In this document: positions 12,222 through 24,200 of the stretch, piece after piece
How the letters are laid out: every line of letters starts with the position of its first letter
How positions within the stretch are numbered: the stretch's first letter is position 1
DNA from: Mortierella sp. BCC40632
Lineage: Eukaryota > Mortierellomycota > Mortierellomycetes > Mortierellales > Mortierellaceae
DNA: 64,000 bases
Assembly: GCA_011634665.1 (NCBI GenBank)
Contig: WAEK01000004.1
Coordinates: 400,001 to 464,000 of the forward strand
Direction of reading: 5' to 3'
Program-made: the position numbers and the translations under genes
Notes under the pieces: generated by a model
What the model was told of the DNA's origin: nothing
The model's database searches: none
What the model saw: the letters and a program-made list of their open reading frames with translations, nothing else

Positions 12222-14601
12222 ATGTCGGATATCCCTCACGAACACAATATAGCAGTGCTGGACGCTGCAGCTGCAGCCTGCTTCTGCGATACAACCTCCT
12301 ACTTTAGCCCCGTTGCCAGCTGGGCCGTTTTTACCTCATCTGTTGCTACCCACTCGCCAACGTGCTACAGGAATGCCTACCCAGCCGCTCCTTTTCTCGC
12401 CGCAGTCCCGTCCTCCGCCCCTTCGCCACTCTCAATGCCTTCTTCACATTCGTCCTCTCTTTACAAGAGCATGCCCACCGAATTGAGCCACGCAACATCA
12501 TGGCCATCCTCTACGGATATTGTTGTAGGAGAACCCTATTATCTCCTTCATTTTGATATCAATCCGCATACATCCATCTTTCCGACCGTCTTTTGTACGG
12601 CCCTGGTCCTACAAGTCGCAGGGTTTTATCTCTTTCGAGCACAATTGACATCGCGGCGCTTTAAAAAGAACACCACCACCACCACCACCACCGATAGCAG
12701 CCACAGTGACAACAATGGTTCTCAGGATAGTAAAAAGACCCCCAAGAATTCTTATCCTCCTCTTGAGCGACAACTCTCTTGGGTTTTGACCTTGTTCTCG
12801 TCCTTGGTCCTGGTCACGGGGATGTACACACTTTCCTCCCATCTACAATGGTTTCCTCAAGTCGATGAACAAGATCCACGATCGCTTGTCCCGCCCTTGT
12901 CGTTACGCCATGTACCTCGTGAGAGTGCAGCTGCAACGTTTTATGCAGCCTACTTCACGAGTTATCTGATATGTGATCTTGTGTTGGGTTGGCGATATTA
13001 TCGGGCGTACCTGGATCCTTTGTCGGGTTGGGCCCATCATTTGTTTTATCTTGGCGTGGTTTCGGTCGCGTCCAAGCAACAGCACTTGGCCACACTCTTT
13101 GCAATGGGCACCCCTGTAGAAGGTAAGGAAATGTACATGTATTAAACGGCGAGTAAAAGAAAAAAGGGAAAAAAGGGGGGGAGGGAGGGGAAGGGCAGGA
13201 TATGGAAGTAAAAAAAGATAACGTAAGCAGGGTAAGGAAAGAAAGAAGCAAGAAGGAACTTTACTAACGTCGACTTTTTCTTCTTTCTTCTTCTTCTTCT
13301 TCTTCTTCTTTACGCTTTGTCCTCCTGTCTCTTCCTTCAAATCAGCATCGACCATCTTCTTGTCATTGGGTCACATCTTTCCTCAACTCCGAAACGACAC
13401 TGTCTTCGCAGTGACCTTTTTCGCTGTTCGTATTCTTTATCCACTCCTCGTCTTTCCAGACTTGATTCTCAATGCAGAGTCACGGATGATGTGGAAAGTA
13501 GCATCGATGGCATTCCTGGTCCACGTGTACTGGTTCTATCGTTTCATTCAACAACAAATTCGATATCGCAAGGCGCGTCAACTTGAGAGTTTCAATGCTC
13601 ATGAACAAAAGTCTACCCTCGACACTGTTCCCGTGATCTCTCTCCTCCCCAACGAAACAACCAAGGTCTTTGAACAACAGCAACCACAGCAGCATCGTCA
13701 ACAACAACTACAGCAGCAACATGAAGAAAAAGAGTTAGCGTCAGTTGTCGAGCCAATTTCCGTTGTAAAAGTAAAGTCAAGCCTTCGTGGACAGGGTGTC
13801 TATGGGTCCGTCAAGCCAAAGGCCTTTTTCCTAGAGGAGCCACTCCCCGAAGTGAACGAGGTCTCGGGTGCAGACATGAGCATCATGAATGGGATCGAAG
13901 TCAACACGAGCAGGAGCCGGTCCCGTCGCAAGGCTTCTTCCTCTTCTTCTTCCTATCGACCTCTTTCCGAGATCTTTTTCACTGGTCCCGAAGAGGTCAA
14001 TGCCTCGGAGCCTAAGCAGGATGACAAGACCGATAGAACTATGAAGGAACTCATTGATGAGCAAGAGACTGAAATCCGACGACACCAAAAGGGACACCCC
14101 AACCAGGGATCCACAGAGTCACTCTTTGAGAGTGAAGAAGAAGAGGCTGCTGTCCGGGCCATGTTGGGGTTCCGTGACCCTTCGAGGAACAAGACTTTTT
14201 CGGCAATGGCATTGAAGAAACTAGCCTCAAGTCAGAGCAATAGTCGTGGTGCCATGCGTCTGAGCCGACCTTCCTCCATGCGTGACAGTCGGAAGCGGAT
14301 TGGTTTGGATTCCATTTCGTTTGAATGTCCTCTCAAGCAAACGACACCAATGACTGAAGAAGGACCTGTCATGACCACAATGGCGGAGAAAATTGTTGAA
14401 AGTGACCGAGTCTGTGCAGGAGATGCGACGGTAGTCTTTCGAACTAGAAAACCGGCTCGGTCTGTTCGGATGAGTTTGCCTATGGCCACTGAAGAGATGA
14501 TGGGGTCTGGTCAAGACGAACCACGTTCGACGCGCGCCAAATCTAAAGTCTTGGACTTTGAGACGATCCGCGTCCCACGAGGTGTCTCTGTAAATGCCTA
14601 G
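12222..14601 (+). CDS. TLC-domain multipass membrane protein (copy 2) with long disordered C-terminus
   Basis: Exons 12222-13122 and 13346-14601 (GT-AG, phase 1) encode 718 residues. After a polar N-terminus, a hydrophobic segment near residue 125 (FPTVFCTALVLQVAGFYLF) precedes a His/Thr-rich linker. TLC-type spans follow: WVLTLFSSLVLVTGMY, AYFTSYLICDLVLGWRYY, the HH pair at residues 272-273 (GWAHHLFYLGVV), and GTPVE-ASTIF across the intron. The last span, FLVHVYWFYRFI, precedes a basic stretch and about 280 residues that are Ser/Glu/Gln-rich and probably disordered, with a Gln tract near 13676-13720. Order of spans, HH pair and intron position match copy 1, so the two are paralogues from a tandem duplication whose loops and tails have diverged strongly. 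The start could lie elsewhere in the N-terminal polar stretch. Function beyond the TLC family is unknown. Confidence 0.78.
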
Positions 14602-15451
14602 GAAAGGCTCTTTTAGAAAGAAAGAAAGAGAGAGAGATATAGCATGATTTACTCAGAATCAATATAATATTTATATATATATTTCAGTTGAGATGCTGTC
14701 TTGTGGAGGAGATGTCATGTCACAGTTTGAGCGATATGGGTGTTGTTGTTCTTTCTGACGTAGATTATATGTAGTGGATTTGTGTGTTCGCTGCTTACTA
14801 CTAGACAAAGGAGCTTCTTCTTCATCTCCTGTTGGCTTAAGAGCTCCTGAGGCGAACCCAATGGTAGCAATGAAGCCCTTTAATTCAGGACACCCAAACT
14901 TTTTCTTCCCTGAACTGCCCCATTGACCACTTTCTTCTCCTTTGATTATCCTCTGACACGATCATGTGGGTGTGAGCCACTACACAACGGGGCCAAGGTC
15001 CTGAACCCCCTTGGAAGAGAGAGAGAGAATGGCCCGGGCCTCCTTTCCTAGGAGCTAGGCTAAACCAAAGTCCAAAATACGGCCAAGAAAAGTGCTCGCG
15101 CATACACGGCACATCATACACATTGCTCCCCGTCCGCTTGGACTCCTTGTCCGTTTTTTTTTTTTTTTTTTTTCTTTTTTTCTGTGCACGCAACCTCCTT
15201 TTTTTTTTCTCCATTCCATCTGCCATTTCAGTTCATTTGCATCTCCCATTTACTCGGCCTGGACGACAGAGATCACCTCATCCATTCATTGACGACTTTC
15301 AAAAAGGAAAAAAGAAGGGTTCGGCACCAAAGAAGAAGAAGAAGAAAAAAAAATCAGAAAAGGCGGAGTGACCATTAGTAGTTTGAAGCGAACAAAAAGG
15401 ATAGCACCATCACTTCTACCAGCCGACTAACTGAAAGAGAGAAAGAGAGAG

Positions 15452-15493
<42 letters not shown>

Positions 15494-15599
15494 CTTGAAT
15501 TCGACCTCATTTCGAGGGAAATTGGCTCCGTTCATTTTTTTTTTTTTTTTTTTTCATTTCAGTTTTTCTTTCATTCATTCTTTCATTCATTCTTTCATC
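14602..15599. other. intergenic region with T tracts and (GT)n
   Basis: No gene is seen. The interval includes T20 at 15154-15173, an (GT)n run at 15455-15490 and T20 at 15535-15554 just before the tetraspanin start. Confidence 0.5.
15455..15490. repeat. (GT)n microsatellite
   Basis: Eighteen uninterrupted GT units about 110 bases upstream of the tetraspanin ATG. Confidence 0.9.
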
Positions 15600-16224
15600 A
15601 TGGCAACTCTTCGGAAGTTACAATGCTATTTTCTCGTCTTTGTGACGGTCTACATGCTCTCTGGAATCGCAGCCTTGGTCATGGGCACTCTCTGGCTCCA
15701 ACAGTCTGCTGAGGGTGCACCACGGGATGCTGTCATTCACACGAGCGATTGAGAAAGGTAAAAAAAAAACGCCTTGACCCCCTTCCCTTTCTCTCTCTCC
15801 TGTCTCGTCTTTAATTAACCCCAAACTCTAACTCAAAATCATCCTTTTTCTCCCCTCTGGGTCTGGTCTGGTCTGGTCTGGCCTGGTCGGGTAGGGGGCA
15901 CGTTCATCGGCGCGATCGTCGCTGTGACGGCCTTGGTCGGGTATGTCGGAGGGATCCAACCCGTCGAACGCAAACCTTTTCTTGTGGCCTTTGCCTGGCT
16001 CATGGTTGCGGCCATGATTGCCGAGCTGGCTCTCGGAGGCGTCATTTGGTTCAAGACTCTGCGAATGCGTTCACTCTTCCAGTCGCAATGGTTGACCTGG
16101 CCTGATACTCTCAAAATTGCCTTTCAGGAAATGGTAAGAATGGAACACCTTACTTGAAAATGAGAGAGAAGAGAAGAGGAAGAGAGATTCAAGGAGACAG
16201 CTAGTGCCTTTTCCTGTCGAAATG

Positions 16225-16295
<71 letters not shown>

Positions 16296-16689
16296 GAGCG
16301 AGGATCTTGTCTGGATCGGTTGAGGCTCACAATACGAGCATCCTTTTCTTCTTCTTCTTCTCTTTTTTTTCTTATGCTCTCGTTTCTCTCTATTATAGAC
16401 AAGCCTAACAGGCTACGGTTTATGCTGTGGATATCTGGACGGTCAGGAAGTTGTACAGTCAGGACACTGCACCATCCCTCCAACAACGCTTTATGATGGA
16501 TGTGAGGAAAAAGTCTCGGCCTTTGCAGACAGCTATCTTCGAAAACTCTATACCTCTCTTTTTGGCTTTACCGTCGTCAACGTCGTTTGCCTTGTCAGTA
16601 CAATCATCCTGGTCCAGGCCAGGAATGATGAAGAGCGGTATAGGCGCATCGGACGAAAAGAGGGAAGGACATACAAGGGCTCCATCTAA
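15600..16689 (+). CDS. tetraspanin-like membrane protein
   Basis: Exons 15600-15714, 15895-16133 and 16399-16689 give 214 residues. Four membrane spans are visible: YFLVFVTVYMLSGIAALVMG (exon 1), GTFIGAIVAVTALVGYVGG and LVAFAWLMVAAMIAELALGG (exon 2), and LFGFTVVNVVCLVSTIILVQ (exon 3). Between spans 3 and 4 lies an extracellular loop with the tetraspanin signature CCG at residues 127-129 (GLCCGY) and two further Cys (HCTIP, DGCEE). This is the tetraspanin topology, and these proteins organise membrane microdomains. The exon 1 donor (gtgcac) is weak, but it is the only nearby site giving an open frame. The stronger gtaaaa further on comes after an in-frame TGA. The gene is convergent with cyclin C. 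Whether it matches a named fungal tetraspanin class cannot be decided here. Confidence 0.78.
16226..16292. repeat. (GA)n microsatellite in tetraspanin intron 2
   Basis: About 33 GA units inside the intron 16134-16398. Confidence 0.9.
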
Positions 16690-16898
16690 AGGCCCTCAAT
16701 AGCATCGGTCATCTATAAATTTATAAAAACCCATCTCTCCATCCATTCTCAAAGGACCAACTCTTCACCACCCTAACATCGATTCTTCTGAGCAAATCCT
16801 CTGCATGGTTTTGTTTTTTAATGAGACTAAACACGCTAGGTGCACTGTCAGTGTCCTTGTTCCGTGATTTGCTGGAACTTGAGGTTGATAGGAGATGA

Positions 16899-16902
<4 letters not shown>

Positions 16903-16964
<62 letters not shown>
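16903..16964. repeat. (GA)n microsatellite between convergent genes
   Basis: About 31 GA units in the 582-base gap between the tetraspanin stop and the cyclin C stop. Apart from short GA satellites the gap holds nothing else that I recognise. Confidence 0.9.
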
Positions 16965-16967
<3 letters not shown>

Positions 16968-17271
16968 GAGAGAGAAAGGGAGGGAGTATCCCTTTTAACA
17001 CAAAGGGCGATAGGGTGGGGAGAGAGAGAGAGAAACCATGCAAGAGATATGTGCACTTCAAAACAGCCAGGGAGGAGAGGGGGAGAGCCTTCTAGGCTAG
17101 AGCTGGTTTTTGTATGTGAGTGGTGGAGAAGGACCAAAGGTATGGAGTGGGAAAAGAGGGGGTTGACTGCTGAGCAAGAGTTATGCTTGACTTGCAACTA
17201 GGCTTCACTGAATAAAGAAACCCTTGTTTCCCACCTGACGTTGCCAGACTGCAGAAAATAAAAAGAGGCTA

Positions 17272-18594
17272 CTACTGCTGCATAGCTGGATGGCCCGGTT
17301 GTGAATTCATGGGGACTGGCTGTAATGGGTGTATATGTTGTTGGTCGGAGGCATGCATTGATGATTCATGAAGTGAATGCTGTTGTTGTTGTGACTGAGA
17401 TATAGATGAGTCGACAACTCGCTTAGCCTTTAACGTCTTGATCATCGATGGTATACTCTCCTCGCTATAATCCTTCCAAATGTTGTACAGCGAGAGCATC
17501 TCCTGTGTAATTTCGATAATCTAGAAGCAATCATAGGCCCGATCAAATTCATTGAGACCATCGTGAGTGATGACATGAATAAAAATGTGTGTATTTGTGT
17601 GCGAGGTAAGTGTTCGAGGCAAGGTTGAAGTAAAACATTACCTCGTCCATCTCTACGTTAAGATCCGCAAACCACTGGACCATATCTCGATTATTAATAC
17701 CATGTCCCTCCACGTTCAATGTGTGGTGTGGTGATCGTTTTGAGGCCATGCTGTTCAATTGAGCATGGAGATGCATGTTGCTATGAGTGCTGTGCGTGAT
17801 AATGCTGTTGGTTGTATTATCATCCATTAAATTTCCTGGGTTCGAGCTCCCAATGTTGCTGCCGCCACTAGTATCGGTGAAAGTTCGCTCAGCATGGACA
17901 ACACAAATAATATAGAGGGCAGCCAGGGCGATCATGTGTGGAGCATAGAGTAGACACACATCTGTCCTGTATGAATCGTTGATGACAAACCTAGAGCAAT
18001 CGAATCATGTCGGAACAAATTGATTCACGTTAACCGCTGCCAAAAGGTCATAATCTACACCGTTATATGCCAAAGTGCGCAAGTTCTGGATTACCATGCA
18101 GTCTGCAAGTTGGACTCCTCTAGCTTTAAATCTTTAGCGATCAGAGTGAGATCCCGATAGGGGTGGTATACAATCAGATAAAACTCTAGCTCTTCCAGTA
18201 GGTAAAACTCGAATTCTGCTACTTTGGATGTGTCATAGTCAAAGCCTCCATGGCCTAAATATGGAGTAGTTTGAGAAACATCAATGCGTGTTAGTCAATC
18301 GGCTGTCTACCTCTAAGAATGGAGCCCACTGTCTTCAAATCCAGATCTCCGAGTGAATAAGAGAAAAAGTCATACTTGCTAGAGCATTCTTCATTTCCGT
18401 GATAATATGCTTGATATGTTGTGGACACTCTTCAATCTTGCAGGCCAAATAGATACATGTCGCTGCGACTAGAGATGGATCCGTCATACGGAGGCTATTT
18501 CTAAACACCCACCATTCATAGTGATATATAGGAGCGATAGTTAATAGTGACATCTCTACTGTCAACCGCTAATGGCTCCTTGAAACATATCCCA

Positions 18595-18631
<37 letters not shown>

Positions 18632-19333
18632 CGAGGAAAGAAAGAGAGGACTAGTGGCTTACTTTGTATAGAATCGTTTAAAGTACACGATGGCGGTCGC
18701 GATCACTTGTTGTCGGAACTGTAGCCTCTTTCCGATCTTGCCGATGACTACAACAAGATGGAACAGGATGCCGACCCAGAGCATAGGTACCTGAAAAGTT
18801 AGAACCACATTTTGAGCCGACATTGGCATGTGACTCTTTTTCCTCGACCACAGAAGGGTCCGAGATTTTTAGAAAAGGAGATGTGGTTGGGGTTGAGGTT
18901 GGGGTTGAGGTTGGGAGGGGCTATGCGATCAGGGTAGGAGGGCTCTGCTTCCAATCAGGCCTTTTTAGAATGCGCTTACTATTGTAGTACCACATCTTGA
19001 TCTTGGTCAATGTCGCGATATCGACATACTCGAGGTCCTCTTTCATAGCTTCTGCAAGGCGCCTCCGATCTAAGATCCAGTGGGTACTAAGGAAGGCATC
19101 ATGTGTTCGGAGTGTTGGTAATCGGACCTGCAGCGATATAAAGTGGAGAATATGTATATTTTTTTTTGTCCCCTAGTTGCATTGGCAACAATGCCTTGTT
19201 CGGTTGACCCCACACCATAGTCAAAACTGGGACACAGGTAGCGAATTTTTTAAGGGGAGAAATGACACAGCTAAGGAGAAAGTCGTCTGGATTCCACTTA
19301 CGCATGTGATGATGTCCAAAAGTTGGCCGCCAT
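17272..19333 (-). CDS. SSN8: cyclin C, Mediator CDK8-module cyclin (SSN8/Srb11 type)
   Basis: Eight exons, read downward: 19333-19302, 19086-18980, 18747-18663, 18500-18376, 18328-18311, 18254-18095, 17990-17642 and 17520-17272. All joins are GT-AG and in phase, giving 374 residues. The N-terminus MAANFWTSSHA then THWILDRRRLAEAM is the cyclin C hallmark. The first cyclin box shows FRQQVIATAIVYFKRFYTK and TDPSLVAATCIYLACKIEE, followed by FYLLEELEFYLIVYHPYRDL, and the second box holds NDSYRTDVCLLYAPHMIALAA. The C-terminal helix is QWFADLNVEMDE. The protein pairs with CDK8 in the Mediator kinase module in the nucleus. A 65-residue Ser/Asn/His insert sits in the second cyclin fold, and the tail is Gln/His-rich. 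Exon 5 has only 18 nt. Intron 3 contains a T34 run. The gene has more introns than its neighbours. The identity is firm; the microexon rests on phase and splice motifs. Confidence 0.9.
18598..18631. repeat. poly(T) tract of 34 bases in cyclin C intron 3
   Basis: An uninterrupted T run on the plus strand, so A on the coding strand, in the intron between exons 3 and 4. Confidence 0.9.
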
Positions 19334-20847
19334 TGCTTTCCTTTGGTTTGTAGACGGGTTAGAAAAATAAAGGGATAAAATGTGCGCAGATGTGGCGCTC
19401 CAATGACGATGATGAGCTAGGTGACAAGTCCACCAAAATGGATGATGGCAAGAGAGCTGGCTACTGGTAGTTGATGGGCTGCAATGTCTTCCTGCGCCTT
19501 ATTCCCTGGTTTGCCGACGACGGGTTGTCCTGGCGTTTGCTGTGCGTGTGGTTTGGCGTGTAGGTTGGTGTGGGGTTGAATGGCAGACTGCCCTGTGCCT
19601 CGAGCCACTGCGACTTGGTCCAAATCCCAAGCCACCCCTTCTACTGTTCTGTAGGAACGGATGGATACACATGTTGTTTCCATCAACCTTTGGACACGAG
19701 CATCTTGAGAGGAATTCGCGTTCTCATCCTTTGTAGGTATCCTGGGCCAGCCCCTTTAGAGAGCCTGGACCCAAGGCTACGGGTCCCTCTCTACGTAATG
19801 GCCACCCGACTGCTTTCCGTCGAAAACGGTTGCTTCCGTCGACTAGTCTCCACGACTGGGTCCAGGGAGACACGGCCAATTTGGATAGTAATAGGCATTG
19901 CGCCAATCAAAGAACTTGCCTTGAATTAAGAATGGTTCCTGGTTCTTTCGGCTCTCCGGCAGGGCTTTTAGATAGGGGGAGGGGGGGAGTGAGAAGTATT
20001 GGGGCAGGTCAGGGTAAGGGGCTGAGGACTCGTCAGAGACATCTCAGTGTATGTGTATGCGAATGTGTGTTCGTGTACGTTTCGCATGTGTACACATGCA
20101 CGATATCTTGTGGTGGAAGGCTTCGCCGACCAGAAAATAAAAAAAGAATGCCATAGTTCAGCGCCGGCATGGGCCTGGTCACACAAGGCATAGACAATTG
20201 CCTGCATGTTCTTGTCAGCAAAACATTAGACAGGGTAAAGAATGGAACGATGTAAGTCAGGGAAAACGCGCGCGACGCAGCTTTTTTTCCACCTTTTCTT
20301 TTGCTGGATGGAGATTAGACAGCGGTGGTATGATCCACATCTCCCACCCCTGAGACGCATTCCAGCTGTCCGCCTCTTTCCCCCAGCTGTATCATTGTTG
20401 CCCGCCCCTGGATTCGTACATGCTGCACGGCAAATGAACCACGGATGCGATGGCAGTAGAGAGAGAAAGAAGGAAAGAGAAAAAGAGCCCTTGACCAGAG
20501 GCGGGGCAAGCACAGATTGATGAGCCAGTCAAGCAAGCCAGTCAAGCCAGTCGGGCAATCTCTGCTTCCCGCAACCAGGAGTTATTGACCGTCGCGGCTG
20601 ATGCACGGAGGCAGGCGCCACAACGGCGGGGATCCAGGCCGTGGCATCAGCTAGGCCCACAGTGGCGGCGAACGAGCTGTTTTTGGAATGGAGCCGAACG
20701 CAGCGAGAGAGAAGACGGTTCAGTCGTGCAGGCAGACAGAGAAAAGTACCTTGTTTCTCTCATTTTCTCTCTCTCTCTCTCTCTATCTCTCTCTTGCACC
20801 TTGACCTCTCGCTATTCCTTAGCCCTGTCTTTGATCTTACTTGAGTT

Positions 20848-20887
<40 letters not shown>

Positions 20888-20894
20888 TCTCTCT

Positions 20895-20955
<61 letters not shown>

Positions 20956-21298
20956 TCTCTTTCTCTCTCTTTTTTTCTCTCTCTCTCTCTCTCTTTCTCT
21001 CTTTCTCTCTCTGTCAACTATTTTTCTCTAGCTCCCTGCTCTGCATCATTTTATTGTATCTCATTTCGGTCGCTCCTATTCTTACTATCGACCGCTCTTT
21101 TGTTCACCTCCTCGTCTTTCTCTTTCTCTTAATAACTCAATAAATCATCATCATCATCCATCCATCATTCCCATCCATCACCTCCTCGATCATCCGGGAC
21201 CCCCCGTTAAATGGTGCCACCCATCATCCATTCACAACCATCAACCCGCCGCCTCCGTGCTCTCATCGTGCTCTCCTTCCTAACCCAGTCCAATTTTG
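19334..21298. other. divergent promoter region, cyclin C and TBC RabGAP
   Basis: Intergenic region between the minus-strand cyclin C and the plus-strand RabGAP. A minus-strand frame at 19417-19686 has no recognisable domain. A CT-rich tract at 20851-21013 lies in the RabGAP leader. No other gene is supported. Confidence 0.5.
20851..21013. repeat. long imperfect (CT)n tract in RabGAP leader
   Basis: About 160 bases of CT repeat with TT interruptions, ending roughly 285 bases upstream of the ATG at 21299. Confidence 0.9.
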
Positions 21299-24200
21299 AT
21301 GATGGTTCACAAGCGGTCCTCATTCGTGTCCTGTGAGGACAAGGACTATGACCCACTCGACTCATACGCCTACTCTGACCAGCCTGACCCCAAGAGTCCC
21401 ACTCCTGTGACAGCTTCTGTTGCCCCTGCCCCTGCCGCCACATCAACCACAGTCCCTGACATCTTTTCACGGAAATCGTGGGAGGAAACTGTCGAGCCAT
21501 ATCCTTCAGACGAATACGACTACAGTCAGGACTATGGCGGCGACGACGATGGTGGCGATGACTATGACGACGACGACGACTATGACTACAGCCGACAGTA
21601 CTCACAGGCAGATGGCCATGTTCCCTCATTTCGCCAGGCTTCTAACGAGGAAGACCTGGACGACGATGACGGGGCTGAATCGCCTCCGAATCCAGACCTG
21701 TTCAAGTCGGCTGCTCTTGGTCCACGGTCTTCGGTCTGTTCAGCAAAGTCGTACTCGAGCCATACTAAGCATCATTCCTTTGGCTATGATGGCGAGCAGA
21801 GGCCCGAGCCTTCCGACTCTGAGTCCAATTCAGAGTCAGAGTCGGACCAGGACCAAGCCCGCTCCAAGAATGCTCCGTCCATCGTCACAGCCTCATCCAA
21901 TACGGTGCCCGTCATAAGCGCTTCAACAACTGACTCGAAGCGTCCATCCGCACCATCACCAGCCGGATCACAGTCTGCGTCTGCATCTGCTGCAGATCGG
22001 CCAGAATCGCAGCCTCGCTCTGTAAGTGGTGCTGCTCCACCAACGTCCGCTAATGCAGATACCCAGTCAAATCAATCAGTCCATGTCAGTACTACGGCCC
22101 CTTCCCCGCCTGCATCCCCAGAGCCCGTCCCTATTCCCGGCACCCATGCTTCAACAACCGCGCATCAGACTCCTGCAGACTCTCCTATCTCTTCTTCACT
22201 CTCGTCTACAGCCTCGGACAGTTCCATGCCAAAGCGCCTCTCTGGCTCTGAGAGCGATACCTCCAACTCTTCTGTCTCTTCAGTCGACCTCCGTTCCCCA
22301 ACACTTCGCAACCCACTCAAGTCTAACCAGCGACCAGGTCTCAACCAACGCACGCTATCGGGCGCCTCTCGAACATCGCGCGACATTACCCAGGGTAGAC
22401 ACTATCCCGATTTTCATCGCACACTTGACACCAACCCACGCTCGGCCGTTCACACACCTGATCTCTCGGACTCGGAGCTGAATGATGTCGCACTGGATGA
22501 ACCCTCACCCCACGATAACGGTCATCAGAATGGTCGGGACAAGCAGACTAGTCATGCACGAAAGGCCAGTGGGACGGTTGCCACACCGCGTGCCCCTGTG
22601 GCGGCTTCGAATGCCGGGTTCCCGTCTAGCTTCTTTGGTGTTCGTCCCCATCCAAAGGCACAACAGTATCAGCTCCAGCAACCGCCATCACAACCACAGA
22701 CGCCGCCGCCACAGCCACTTTCAGCAACTGTTAGCCCACCAGAGAGCCGACCATCGATGGCCCGCAGTGGTAGCAGTTCGATCAGCTCGATTGCCAGTGC
22801 ACTCTTGGGCCGTGGATTTGCGCCAACGACAAACTCAAGTCTGCCGCCAATGCCTGCACAGCCCTCGAGGGCGTCCTCGCACCGGGGCACACCAGCTGGG
22901 ATGGTAATCAATACGGGGATCGAGTTTCGGTCGTCGAGGAATATCAGTCCCGAGCGAGCATCGACCTACTCGACAATGACAATGGATTCGAACATGGACT
23001 TGCTGCTGGCTCGGCTAGACTCAAAGAACTCTGGGGCAGATCAAGACTCGTCCAGAGGTCGAGAAACGAATGACGCAGAGATGGACCGAGCCATTGGATT
23101 CGCCAAAGAGGAATCTGTAGATGAGGAAGTTGTTGACTTTTTTTTTTTTTTTCACTTCTTTCTTGGTGTGCGTGTGTCTGTGTGCGTGGATAACAAGGGC
23201 CGATCAAAAGACAATGGTTGGACGATAACTCCGAGTAACTTATCGTGCCTTTGCGCTTATTTTACTTTATTGCAATTTGGGATGTATTTTAGACTATTGG
23301 GGAGCACTTATGCATGACTATAATGCCGTGGCCAAGAAGAACCCAAAACAGCTCACGGCCATGATCCAGAAGGGTGTCCCGCCTGCTCTCCGTGGGCTCA
23401 TCTGGCAGCTGCTCGCTAAATCCAAGGATCCACAGCTGGAAGCAACTTTTGCTGAGTTGTTAAAATCGACCAGTTCGCATGAGAAGCAGATTATTCGGGA
23501 CATGAGTCGTACCTTTCCAAACCATGAGTACTTTCAAGCCGATGGACCTGGACAGGAGGCACTTTTCAACGTTGTCAAGGCCTATAGTCTGTACGATAAG
23601 GAGGTCGGCTATTGTCAGGGCCTTAGCTTTGTCGTTGGCCCATTGCTGTTGAACGTACGTGTTCTAAACAACTTGAATGGCTAAGAATGACAATTGAACG
23701 CTTGCTCACATGTCTGGCATTGTTAAAAAAAACCCCCTTCCCCCAAGTATCTCTAATCTTATACTTTATCATACTATTTCCAGATGCCAGAGGAAGAAGC
23801 CTTCTGTATCCTAGTGCGGATGATGAACTCGTTCGAAATGCGTGGCCATTTTACTCCCGAGATGAACATGCTCCAACTACGACTCTACCAGTACGAACAG
23901 TTGATGGAAGAGATGGTTCCAATGGTCGCCAAGCACTTTCAGAATCAGGGTATCAAGTCAACTATGTACGCGTCTCAGTGGTTCATGACCCTGTTTGCCT
24001 ATAAGTTCCCTCTAGAGCTGGTCTTTAGAGTATACGATATTCTATTTGTCGAAGGTATCGAGTCCATTTTCAGGTTTTCGATCGCACTCCTCAAGGCAAA
24101 TCATGACCAGATCTTGAACCATGAGTTTGAGACGCTTATCGAGTATTTGAAGAATGGACTGTTTGAACCTTACATGGTAAGTGTTTATTCTTTACCTCAA

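Noticed and set aside
18883..18914. GGTTGGGGTTGA-type repeat, telomere-like
   Set aside because: Only about three imperfect units inside a cyclin C intron. Not a telomeric array.
19417..19686. Minus-strand 89-codon frame upstream of cyclin C
   Set aside because: No domain, and the cyclin C start is fixed by its conserved N-terminus at 19333. It may be part of the leader.
20760..21143. Long Ser/Leu or Arg/Glu ORFs over CT or GA tracts (also near 9340, 16124, 16721, 27365, 55061 and 61159)
   Set aside because: They are translations of dinucleotide repeats in all frames, with no domain and no unique sequence.
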